From the NCBI RefSeq assembly GCF_039830095.1, contig NZ_CP142435.1:62001-126000 (forward strand): DNA of 64,000 bases. Direction: 5' to 3'. This stretch comes from Dolosigranulum savutiense (GTDB lineage Bacteria > Bacillota > Bacilli > Lactobacillales > Carnobacteriaceae_A). How positions within the stretch are numbered: position 1 is the stretch's first letter; every line of letters starts with the position of its first letter. The notes beneath the pieces are model-generated. The model saw nothing but the letters and a program-made list of their open reading frames with translations. It ran no database searches and was not told the DNA's origin. A program made the position numbers and the translations under genes. Below are positions 57,830 to 64,000 of this stretch, in pieces.

Positions 57830-57891
57830 ATAGAAAAACCAGCTTGTTCAGTACATTTCTTTGAACCGAACAGGCTGGTTTTTTATACATA
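57618..57891 (+). repeat. galE 3'-end direct repeat, copy 2
   Basis: Second copy of the galE tail and terminator; see copy 1 at 56102-56374. It directly borders the YihY-like gene, as the original galE end probably did. Confidence 0.93.
57834..57884. terminator. galE terminator, copy 2 (bidirectional)
   Basis: Same stem as copy 1 with one extra T; it now ends the convergent YihY-like gene. Confidence 0.88.
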
Positions 57892-57952
57892 ACTTTCATT
57901 ATTTATGGATAGAGAGCGACTTTCACGATGATTATTATTTCTAGAGCAGCTA

Positions 57953-58798
57953 TCAATCAATAATCGATAAGGTTTGGAGGAGTTTGATGAAGCGACTATT
58001 ATCGCCTTTTACTTCAATCTCACCTTGTTGTTCGATTAAGTATGCATTCAGCATGCCGCCAATCAGCACCATCATATTCACCTTCTGCAGAACAGAGAGA
58101 ATAATTAAGAAACCGCCCAGCAAGGTGACCAGAATCGACCCCGGAGGAATGTAGGCCAAGACTAATAAGTAAATAATACTAGCAATGAAAATTGAACCGG
58201 TCGCTAAGAGTGCTCCCGGGATCACTTGACGCCAAGATTGATGCGCATTCGGGCCAAAACGGTACAAGAAGCACCAGGTAAAGAATGTCGCTAGCAACAA
58301 TATCCCCCCGCGTAACATACCTGTTAATTGACATACATAAATGACCATCCCCACTGCTCCAAACCAGCCTAACAAGACGAGTAAGAACACAAAGGCATAT
58401 AGTCGCGTCACAATAATATGGCGACGACTCGGCACACCATACGCATCGTTCAAGCCCATAATGAGTGCATTCATCATCATACTAATCGTCCATACCGAAG
58501 AAATAAAAGCAATCAAATAAATACCAAATGTGGAATTATCATAAATCACTTGAAAATCAACCACTAACCGCTCAGCAATTTGTTCCGGCAACATTAATCG
58601 TGAAAGTTCAAAGAATCGCTCCAAGTTCAACTGGTGAAATTTCACTGCATTCATCACCCCCACAATCAGTGGAAATAATGTAAACAGCATATAGTATGTA
58701 ATAAACGTTGAATACTGCCACACATGACTGGCTTTTACTCGATCTTTAAGTTCTATTAACCAGTCATATTTCAATAAATCAAGTATACGATCAATCAT
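57953..58798 (-). CDS. YihY/BrkB family inner membrane protein
   Basis: A ~281-residue protein with about six membrane helices and the YihY start pattern (WQYSTFITYYMLFTLFPLIVG near residue 28). MNALIMGLNDAYGVPSRRH near 105 and the PNAHQSWRQVIPGALLA segment near 182 are conserved in the family. Its function is unknown despite old ribonuclease and virulence-factor labels. The ATG at 58798 follows AGGAGG. Convergent with galE; map lies upstream. Confidence 0.9.
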   Translation of the reverse strand: MIDRILDLLKYDWLIELKDRVKASHVWQYSTFITYYMLFTLFPLIVGVMNAVKFHQLNLERFFELSRLMLPEQIAERLVVDFQVIYDNSTFGIYLIAFISSVWTISMMMNALIMGLNDAYGVPSRRHIIVTRLYAFVFLLVLLGWFGAVGMVIYVCQLTGMLRGGILLLATFFTWCFLYRFGPNAHQSWRQVIPGALLATGSIFIASIIYLLVLAYIPPGSILVTLLGGFLIILSVLQKVNMMVLIGGMLNAYLIEQQGEIEVKGDNSRFIKLLQTLSIID

Positions 58799-58875
58799 CG
58801 CACGCCTCCTCTCCAAACCCATCTGATGTATTTCTTCCTAGCATTCATTCTAATAAAAAATTAGCAATAACAGAA

Positions 58876-58905
58876 GACCTAGACGGTACATTATTCGCCT
58901 AGGTC
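58876..58905 (-). terminator. Possible terminator of map
   Basis: GACCTAG and CTAGGTC pair across 16 bases just after map; there is no strong T run. Confidence 0.4.
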
Positions 58906-58922
58906 CCTGAACAAAAATTGTC

Positions 58923-59678
58923 TTATTCGCCTTTTTGTTTTGTCAAAATTTGTGGACCATCCTCAGTAATCGCCAAGGTATGTTCATATTGACAACTATA
59001 GCCACCATCAATTGTCCGCGCAGTCCACCCATTATCATCCATCTTCGACTTCCACGCACCAGTATTAATCATTGGTTCAATCGTAATAACCATGCCCGGC
59101 TTCAGACGCTTCCCTCTCCCCGCAGTACCGTAATGAGGAATACTTGGTGATTCATGCAACGTCGGACCAATACCGTGTCCGACAAACTCACGAACGACCG
59201 AATAGCCCTTAGGTTCCACGAACGCTTGAATAGCCGCACCAATGTCCCCAATTCGATTACCTGGCTGAGCTGCTTCAATTCCAACATAGAGCGCTTCTCG
59301 CGTCACATCCATCAAGTGACGTACTTCTTCTGACACTTCACCGACCGCATAACTCCAGCATGAATCCGACAAGGCCCCTTCATAGTTGATGACCATATCT
59401 ACCTTTACTAAGTCACCTTCTTCCAGTGGCTCTTTCCGTGGAAAACCGTGACAAATTTCATCATTAATCGTCACACACGTCGCATATTCATAGCCTTGGT
59501 AACCTTTTTGTTCGGCTTCTGCCCCTTTTTCATCAATTATATCTTCTACGAATTGATCAATCTCAAGTCCTGTTACACCTGGTTTGATAAAATCACGTAA
59601 CCGCTCATGAATCTCAGCCAAAATACTCCCGGACTGATTCATACTTTCGATTTCTCGCTTCGACTTCAACGTAATCAT
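58923..59678 (-). CDS. map: Methionine aminopeptidase, type I
   Basis: A 251-residue metallopeptidase that removes the N-terminal Met from new proteins. Metal ligands and core motifs are ATCVNDEICHGFP-like near residue 72, DLVKVDMVI near 95, VGHGIGPTLHE near 165 and the Glu in ITIEPMI near 196. The frame is open to 59786, but that extension runs into duplicated DNA and lacks a ribosome site; the ATG at 59678 has AAGGA upstream. No SecY or adk neighbours, unlike the ribosomal-operon copy in many Firmicutes. Confidence 0.94.
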   Translation of the reverse strand: MITLKSKREIESMNQSGSILAEIHERLRDFIKPGVTGLEIDQFVEDIIDEKGAEAEQKGYQGYEYATCVTINDEICHGFPRKEPLEEGDLVKVDMVINYEGALSDSCWSYAVGEVSEEVRHLMDVTREALYVGIEAAQPGNRIGDIGAAIQAFVEPKGYSVVREFVGHGIGPTLHESPSIPHYGTAGRGKRLKPGMVITIEPMINTGAWKSKMDDNGWTARTIDGGYSCQYEHTLAITEDGPQILTKQKGE

Positions 59679-59747
59679 TTCATCATCCTTCCCTTCATCA
59701 ATCTTACCCATTATATCAGAAATCCCCCATACATCGCGAATATTAGA

Positions 59748-59867
59748 CCTAATGTCATACAAGAAGCCCCTTAAATATCTTATCATTCTTTATCGCTTAT
59801 AAAAAAACTACTTCAGATAAATGATCCAAAGTAGCTTTCTGATTAGTTAAGCATCTGTTGTTTGCAG
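59748..59867. repeat. Direct repeat L: ABC gene tail plus terminator plus map upstream DNA
   Basis: About 120 bases nearly identical to 61643-61764. It includes the last seven codons of the ABC exporter gene (LQTTDA and stop) in the same orientation, its terminator and the DNA before map. The two copies bracket the 1.8-kb cassette. Confidence 0.92.
59801..59835 (-). terminator. ABC-exporter terminator, duplicate copy
   Basis: CTACTTTGGATCAT...ATCTGAAGTAG hairpin with a T run on the minus strand; same as at 61697-61732. Confidence 0.8.
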
Positions 59868-59932
59868 CATGTTACCAATCGCAAGAAATCAATAAATCGA
59901 AGTAAACAAGCCACATTTTATTGGAACTCATC

Positions 59933-60031
59933 GTGGATAATCTAGGGTCAATCCTTCTAGGAATTGCCGCAATTATCACCGCGATAAACAAAAAGTCCCA
60001 ATCATCAGACCCTACTAAAGACGATGATTAG
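59933..60031 (+). CDS. Hydrophobic micro-peptide, 32 residues (putative)
   Basis: A GTG-initiated frame: an Ile/Ala/Leu-rich membrane-like segment (SILLGIAAIITAI) then a polar acidic tail (KKSQSSDPTKDDD). No clear ribosome site is visible, and the start may be a few codons upstream (TTG at 59921). Size and layout recall small membrane toxins of type I systems or a truncated gene at the cassette edge. A GGAGC/GGCTCC hairpin follows. Confidence 0.35.
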   Translation: MDNLGSILLGIAAIITAINKKSQSSDPTKDDD

Positions 60032-60123
60032 GACAACAACAAAATAAGGACTGGAGCTCTTCAAGGGCTCCTAACCCTTATAATTTTAAGTACAGTATAC
60101 ACTAAAGAAAGGAAGTAATCAAG

Positions 60124-60186
60124 ATGGAAGCTGGATTTTGGATTTTGCTTGGCATATTTCTCATCTGGTACAACACAAAAGATTAA
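60124..60186 (+). CDS. Hydrophobic micro-peptide, 20 residues
   Basis: A complete mini-gene with an AAAGGAAG site: MEAGFWILLGIFLIWYNTKD, a single membrane-spanning segment with a short charged end. It lies 11 bases upstream of a small HTH gene, so the two are co-transcribed. A TATACACT box upstream (about 60090) may be the -10. It could be a toxin-like peptide or a leader; no homologue is recalled. Confidence 0.45.
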   Translation: MEAGFWILLGIFLIWYNTKD

Positions 60187-60197
60187 GGAGAATTCAC

Positions 60198-60389
60198 ATG
60201 GACATCATCAATTTAAAACACATTAAACAGCTACTAAATAGCGACATCGCATCATACACAATTGGAAACGACAGCGGTGTACCACGTCAAACCATTTCGT
60301 CTCTTCGACGTGGCGACACCAAATTAGAAAATATGAGCTTAAAGAATATCATCAAACTACAATCATACATTAACAAAGGAGCAAACTAA
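60198..60389 (+). CDS. Small helix-turn-helix (XRE/Cro-like) protein
   Basis: A 63-residue protein. Residues ~18-45 (YTIGNDSGVPRQTISSLRRG) form an HTH of the XRE type with the usual Ser-Gly-Val turn and an RQTISSLRRG recognition helix. The ribosome site AAGGAG is strong. It follows the 20-residue peptide by 11 bases. It is a likely transcription regulator of this cassette, or an antitoxin for the peptide. Confidence 0.75.
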   Translation: MDIINLKHIKQLLNSDIASYTIGNDSGVPRQTISSLRRGDTKLENMSLKNIIKLQSYINKGAN

Positions 60390-60445
60390 TATTTATAGTA
60401 TACTAAAAGTACTCGAAATGGCCGGGACGTATGAGCCTGTCACTT

Positions 60446-60478
60446 ACCTCCTATCGTATCGGTAGGAGGTATTTTATT
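60446..60478 (+). terminator. Terminator after the small HTH gene
   Basis: ACCTCCTA and TAGGAGGT pair around a nine-base loop, followed by ATTTTATT on the plus strand. Confidence 0.8.
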
Positions 60479-60502
60479 ATACGCAAAAAGCCCATTATCT
60501 AC

Positions 60503-61117
60503 TTAATCATTTTCCAACTTCATGATTAGTACCCTTAAATCATTCCCCGAATGATAATGGCGAATAGACCCAAACCCAAATTCTTCATAAAACTTAATTA
60601 ATCGTGGGTCATCTTTACATTCTAACCAAACATACCGTGCATTAATTAGTCGCTTAGCTCTCAGAATCGTATCATAAGCCATTGTTAACAACTGTTTGCC
60701 GTCTATAGCTTTTGTCGCTAAGGCTTTCTCACTATAATTCTTGCCTAACTGTCCCAACAAATAACTGTTCACTTGATACAATCCATCATCTGTTACAGTC
60801 CCGCTCTTAAATAATCGTTTCTTTTGTGAGTTGCTTAGTTTGTTATAATTCTTCTTTGACATTATTAGCGGTTTATTAGCTAGCGAAAAATATCCAACTA
60901 ACACCATTTCATCTCTATAAGAAGCAAACACGAGATGAGTTGTCGATAACGTCATCTTTTCAAATTGAATTGCTTTATTATGTAAAAAGTATTCCACATC
61001 ATTTACCTTACCTGTCTGATGATCTGGAATACTCTTGAACGTATTTAAAATATCAATTGTTCTCTCTTTGCCTAAACTATCCAACATTTGCCCTAATGAT
61101 ATTAATTGCAATGACAT
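60503..61117 (-). CDS. GNAT-type acetyltransferase-like protein (putative toxin)
   Basis: A 204-residue cytoplasmic protein with a GNAT-like C-terminal half: LAMAYDTILRAKRLINARYVWLECKDDPRLIKFYEEFGFG fits beta-strand 5, alpha 4 and the FYxxFGF element (residues ~143-185; segment given in parts of the motif only as FYEEFGF). The classic QxxGxG acetyl-CoA loop is not clear. Its ATG overlaps the stop of an upstream 57-residue gene (TAATG). A small regulator-like gene coupled to a GNAT gene is the layout of acetyltransferase toxin-antitoxin modules, which acetylate aminoacyl-tRNA; that role is inferred. Confidence 0.65.
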   Translation of the reverse strand: MSLQLISLGQMLDSLGKERTIDILNTFKSIPDHQTGKVNDVEYFLHNKAIQFEKMTLSTTHLVFASYRDEMVLVGYFSLANKPLIMSKKNYNKLSNSQKKRLFKSGTVTDDGLYQVNSYLLGQLGKNYSEKALATKAIDGKQLLTMAYDTILRAKRLINARYVWLECKDDPRLIKFYEEFGFGSIRHYHSGNDLRVLIMKLEND

Positions 61118-61290
61118 TATTTACCACTTTCTGTCTTGAACATCGCCCGAATAATATCCCTATCTTCCATGCGATTCAATTGTGGCGTTTCTTTTCGATT
61201 AGGCTTCTTACTATTCTCTAATGCCTTAATTAAAGCATTAGCATGTTTTCGGTTAAACGACATATTTTTCATGAATGTCTCCGTTGCCAC
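61117..61290 (-). CDS. Small protein coupled to the GNAT gene (putative antitoxin)
   Basis: A 57-residue basic protein (KNMSFNRKHANALIKALENSK, then a polar C-terminus). The GTG at 61290 follows AGGAGAGGA; an in-frame start further upstream would overlap the promoter. Its stop overlaps the GNAT start, so the two are translated together. No HTH is clear. Antitoxin function is suggested only by context and by a palindrome over the promoter. Confidence 0.6.
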   Translation of the reverse strand: MATETFMKNMSFNRKHANALIKALENSKKPNRKETPQLNRMEDRDIIRAMFKTESGK

Positions 61291-61319
61291 AGTAATCCTC
61301 TCCTTGTAAATCCCATTCT

Positions 61320-61339
61320 TGTGTGTATAGTATAACACA
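61320..61339 (-). promoter_or_regulatory. Promoter with overlapping palindrome upstream of the GNAT pair
   Basis: Extended -10 TGTTATACT at 61329-61337 on the minus strand lies within an imperfect palindrome TGTGTATAGTATAACACA. This suggests autoregulation by one product of the pair. Confidence 0.55.
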
Positions 61340-61398
61340 TTCCACATCATAATCAATCAAAACCCATAAAATTCTAAGGTCAGGAAAGGAAGTCGATA

Positions 61399-61533
61399 AT
61401 GAAATCAAGAACAGAACATCAGAAGAAGAAACGAAAGCAAAAAATAAAAGAGACCATCGAAATCTCTGCTAAGATAGTATCGATAGTCTCAGGAATTGCA
61501 AGCATCATAAAATTCATCAAAGAAATTTTATAA
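61399..61533 (+). CDS. Cationic amphipathic micro-peptide, 44 residues
   Basis: Complete mini-gene with an AAAGGAAG ribosome site and its own terminator. The first half is highly basic (MKSRTEHQKKKRKQKIKE), the second is amphipathic and Ile-rich (AKIVSIVSGIASIIKFIKEI). No signal peptide of usual form. Such a peptide could be a membrane-active toxin, a PSM-like peptide or a small phage-derived protein; I do not recognise it. Confidence 0.5.
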   Translation: MKSRTEHQKKKRKQKIKETIEISAKIVSIVSGIASIIKFIKEIL

Positions 61534-61537
61534 CACC

Positions 61538-61575
61538 TGAAAGGGAAGTTGACCTTCCTTCCCTTTCATTATATA
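61538..61575 (+). terminator. Terminator of the 44-residue peptide gene
   Basis: An 11-bp stem, TGAAAGGGAAG and complement, followed by TTATATAA on the plus strand. Confidence 0.7.
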
Positions 61576-61596
61576 AAAAAGAAAGGGGAATTACAA

Positions 61597-61647
61597 ATGA
61601 AACTCACCGACGACCAAAAACTGCATTTAATTATACAACTCACCTAA
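61597..61647 (+). pseudogene. Gene start truncated at the repeat junction
   Basis: GAAAGGGG and ATG open a frame MKLTDDQKLHLIIQLT that meets a stop exactly where direct repeat R begins. A normal ribosome site with only 16 codons suggests that a longer gene was cut when the cassette joined. Confidence 0.5.
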
Positions 61648-61764
61648 TATCATACAAGAAGTCCCTTAAATATCTTATCCTTCCCTTCATTGCTTACAAA
61701 AAAACTACTTCAGATAAATGATCCAAAGTAGCTTTCTGATTAGTTAAGCATCTGTTGTTTGCAG
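61643..61764. repeat. Direct repeat R: true end of the ABC gene plus terminator
   Basis: Matches 59748-59867 with a few substitutions and a small indel. It is part of the intact ABC exporter 3' end. Confidence 0.92.
61697..61732 (-). terminator. Terminator of the ABC exporter
   Basis: GCTACTTTGG...CTGAAGTAG hairpin followed by seven T on the minus strand, just after the ABC stop. Confidence 0.85.
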
Positions 61765-63519
61765 TTGGTACATATCATAATACATACCACCTTGTGCAAT
61801 CAGTTCATCGTGAGTGCCCGATTCAATAATTTCCCCTTGACGCAAGACATAGATGCGATCTGCTTCCTTAATGGTTGATAGACGGTGGGCAATTACAATG
61901 GTTGTCCGTCCTTGTCGCATATTAGATAACCCTTCTTGGATCATCATCTCAGTTTCCGTATCGATATTGGCTGTTGCTTCATCTAGAATCAGAATCGTCG
62001 GATCACGTAAAATGGTCCGCGCAAAACTAATTAACTGCTTTTCGCCTGTAGAGAAGGACGCTCCCCGCTCAATAACCTTCGACTGATACCCATCCTCTAA
62101 GTTATCAATAATCTTGTCAGCATTAACGAACTCAGCAGCTTTGCGCACTTCTTGATCGGTAAAGTCTCCATACATCGTAATATTATCGCGTACATTACCA
62201 TAGAACATGAAGCTATCTTGAAGTACTAAGCCCATTTTTTCGCGCAAGTCACTATCTTTAATCTCTTTAATCGACTGGTCATCAATTTTAATGCTTCCTC
62301 GATTAAATTCATAGAAGCGCATCAACAAATTAATAATTGAACTCTTCCCAGAACCGGTCTGCCCAACTAGAGCGATTGTTTCGCCTGCTTCGGCTGTAAT
62401 ATTGATATTTTTTAAGACATCATTCTCGCCATCGTAAGAGAAAGTTAAGTTAGTAATTTCTATTTTTCCAGCGGTCACTTCACCAGTTGCGCCTGGATTG
62501 GCATGTGGAGCTAAGTCATCTTTGTCAATTAAGTGAATGACTCGCGAACCGGAAACAATCCCATTTTGGAAGATACTTAAACTGTTCATAATCTCGCCGA
62601 TTGGGTTGAAGAATTGCTTGGCATATTGTGTAAAGGCATAGAGCACCCCTACGTTAACCGCTATCCCACTCAAGTATTCTTGTCCGAACATGAGTAAAAT
62701 AATCACTAACACGACCACTTCAATGAAGCTAATCGCTGGCATCAGTAAGACGGCATCCATCTTAAACATCTTAATACGAGCATCAACATATTCTTGATTG
62801 ACATCATCAAATTCTTCTTTTTTACGATCTGTCTGATTGAAATGTTGAATAGTCATCATTCCGGTAATTGACTCCGCAAGCTCTGTATTCACCTTGGACA
62901 ATGCTTCCCGCATTCTTCCATAAATAACCGTACTTTTTTTCTGATAGATGTACATTAAGATAATCACTACCGGTAAGAAAGCCATAAAGATAAGCGCGAG
63001 TTTCACATCCAACGTAAACATCGCAATGGCAATCGATATCGCGTTAAACAAGCCATTCGCTACTTGCATAAAGACATTCCAGAATTCCTTGATAGTCTCC
63101 GTATCATTGGTCACACGAGAGACAATCGATCCATTCGGGGTTTGGTCGAAGTAGCGCATCTCCAAGTGAATGACATGTTCATAAATTGAACGGCGTAAGT
63201 TGGCCACCGTTTGTTCTGAGGCATTCTTGAAAAGATAATCCTTAATATAAGTCAATGCGAGTTTCGCTATCGTCAATCCCGCATAAAATAATAAGACCCG
63301 TATAAGTATCCCAACTTCGAACACATCATTCACTAAATATTGGTCAATATAGCGCTGAACAATAATGGGTAAATATGCATTAATTCCGGATACAACCGCC
63401 ATCGCTATCAATGATAACGTAAAAACCTTCCAATAAGGCTGAGCGAATTGCAACAATCGCATCATAATCGAGAGGTTCTCCTTGAGCGAAAATGAAATCT
63501 GATAATCCTTACGCTCCAT
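61744..63519 (-). CDS. ABC exporter subunit with canonical ATPase site
   Basis: A 591-residue half-transporter: six membrane helices (~25-320) fused to an ATP-binding domain. Walker A is GQTGSGKSSI near residue 385, the signature is FSTGEKQLIS near 488 and Walker B is ILILDEATANID near 510, with catalytic Glu present; the H loop is IAHRLSTI near 546. Its start overlaps the end of the next subunit by 11 bases, so they form a heterodimer of the BmrCD/EfrAB/LmrCD kind, which export drugs or peptides and sometimes lipids. Substrate unknown. Confidence 0.94.
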   Translation of the reverse strand: MERKDYQISFSLKENLSIMMRLLQFAQPYWKVFTLSLIAMAVVSGINAYLPIIVQRYIDQYLVNDVFEVGILIRVLLFYAGLTIAKLALTYIKDYLFKNASEQTVANLRRSIYEHVIHLEMRYFDQTPNGSIVSRVTNDTETIKEFWNVFMQVANGLFNAISIAIAMFTLDVKLALIFMAFLPVVIILMYIYQKKSTVIYGRMREALSKVNTELAESITGMMTIQHFNQTDRKKEEFDDVNQEYVDARIKMFKMDAVLLMPAISFIEVVVLVIILLMFGQEYLSGIAVNVGVLYAFTQYAKQFFNPIGEIMNSLSIFQNGIVSGSRVIHLIDKDDLAPHANPGATGEVTAGKIEITNLTFSYDGENDVLKNINITAEAGETIALVGQTGSGKSSIINLLMRFYEFNRGSIKIDDQSIKEIKDSDLREKMGLVLQDSFMFYGNVRDNITMYGDFTDQEVRKAAEFVNADKIIDNLEDGYQSKVIERGASFSTGEKQLISFARTILRDPTILILDEATANIDTETEMMIQEGLSNMRQGRTTIVIAHRLSTIKEADRIYVLRQGEIIESGTHDELIAQGGMYYDMYQLQTTDA

Positions 63520-64000
63520 ATTGATCCCCTCCTTCTACTTTTTCTTCTAGTTGTTGTTTTTGATACATCTTACTGTACCATTCATTTGATCCGATTAAAT
63601 CATCATGTGTCCCTTTACCGATCACACGACCTTGTTCCATCACTAAGATCAAGTCCGCATCCATCACCGAACTAATCTTATGCGAGGCAATAATTGTCGT
63701 ACGGTTTTGGCGCAATTCTCTAAAGTTGGCCAAAATTTTATGCTCCGTCTGTGCATCTACCGCCGAGAGTGAATCATCTAAGAAGAGATAGTCTGGTTCC
63801 ACAGCGAGTGCACGTGCAATCGAAATTCGTTGCTTCTGTCCACCCGAGAGAGCTACTCCTTTTTCTCCTACTTGCGTATCAAATTGTTCAGGGAAGCCAA
63901 TGATATCTTCATATACATCGGACAATTTGGCAAATTCAGCTACTTGGTCCAAAGACAAGGACGGATTACCGAAGCGAATATTCTCCGCAATCGAATGCGA
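63509..64000 (-). CDS. ABC exporter subunit with degenerate ATPase site (partial)
   Basis: Only the C-terminal 164 codons are in the window; the gene continues past the right edge. The nucleotide-binding domain shows AENIRFGNPSL, the signature ALSGGQKQRISIARAL, Walker B YLFLDDSLSAVD and the H loop ASHKISSV. The catalytic Glu after Walker B is Asp, as in the degenerate subunit of heterodimeric exporters, which pairs with the canonical subunit at 61744. The frame has no start inside the window. Confidence 0.93.
   Translation of the reverse strand, partial: SHSIAENIRFGNPSLSLDQVAEFAKLSDVYEDIIGFPEQFDTQVGEKGVALSGGQKQRISIARALAVEPDYLFLDDSLSAVDAQTEHKILANFRELRQNRTTIIASHKISSVMDADLILVMEQGRVIGKGTHDDLIGSNEWYSKMYQKQQLEEKVEGGDQYGA

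Noticed and set aside
59679-59786. Longer N-terminus for methionine aminopeptidase
   Set aside because: The extension has no ribosome site, is absent from normal Map proteins and its end runs into duplicated DNA.
1-64000. CRISPR arrays, rRNA, tRNA, transposases, integrases
   Set aside because: I looked for short regular repeats, CCA-ended cloverleaf patterns and transposase motifs and saw none, though a weak tRNA could be missed by eye.

Overview
The window looks like chromosome of a low-GC Gram-positive coccus or rod of the order Lactobacillales, possibly near Aerococcaceae or Carnobacteriaceae. The family is a guess from gene content; the order is fairly safe. Reasons: AT-rich DNA with strong AGGAGG ribosome sites, TTGACA/TATAAT promoters and T-run terminators; an HrcA/CIRCE-controlled dnaK operon; a split GcvPA/GcvPB glycine decarboxylase; a DUF3013-prmA-deoC block beside rel-dtd; PepV; LCP and TagO-type cell-wall genes; and a LexA-controlled UvrX-like polymerase. 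Most genes lie on the minus strand. I see no rRNA, tRNA, CRISPR array, transposase or integrase.

Layout. 0-3 kb: start of a 3-methyladenine glycosylase gene, a sirtuin and lepA. 2.9-10.4 kb: one giant secreted subtilisin-like protease. 11-12.4 kb: an aldehyde dehydrogenase. 12.5-17.4 kb: hrcA-grpE-dnaK-dnaJ with a CIRCE operator. 17.5-21.6 kb: truB-ribF, a ClC transporter and a nucleoside deoxyribosyltransferase. 21.7-26.2 kb: the glycine cleavage operon gcvT-gcvH-gcvPA-gcvPB. 26.5-28 kb: pepV. 28.1-29.2 kb: a cluster of small orphan genes. 29.3-31.3 kb: nnrD, a small membrane protein and rsuA. 31.4-33 kb: an SOS-controlled Y-family polymerase gene cut by an in-frame amber codon, then a YolD-like gene. 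33.1-37.7 kb: an AT-rich defence island (protein kinase, PD-(D/E)XK endonuclease, Dam-like methylase, unknown protein). 37.9-42.9 kb: dtd, rel, deoC, prmA and DUF3013. 43-45.8 kb: a LysM/G5 amidase. 46-56.3 kb: surface polysaccharide genes. 56.4-57.6 kb and 59.9-61.6 kb: two small accessory cassettes. 58-59.7 kb: a YihY-type membrane protein and map. 61.7-64 kb: a heterodimeric ABC exporter, cut by the window edge.

The most unusual signal is the way accessory genes have been added. Downstream of galE, the last ~270 bp of galE plus its terminator occur twice, flanking a pair of genes (a secreted Gly/Ala-rich protein and a membrane protein). Downstream of the ABC exporter, ~120 bp carrying its last codons, its terminator and the DNA before map occur twice, flanking a GNAT-type toxin/antitoxin-like pair, a tiny HTH gene and several micro-peptides. 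A looser echo is the near-identical terminators in the small-gene cluster at 28-29 kb. These junctions carry no recombinase, so exchange through duplicated 3' ends and terminators is the simplest explanation.

The polysaccharide genes supply a lipid-linked initiation step (TagO-like and WbaP/CpsE-like transferases), nucleotide sugars (UDP-glucuronate, UDP-ManNAc, UDP-galactose, and a UDP-GlcNAc dehydratase/epimerase product), two GT2 transferases and an LCP attachment enzyme. No flippase or polymerase gene is visible here.
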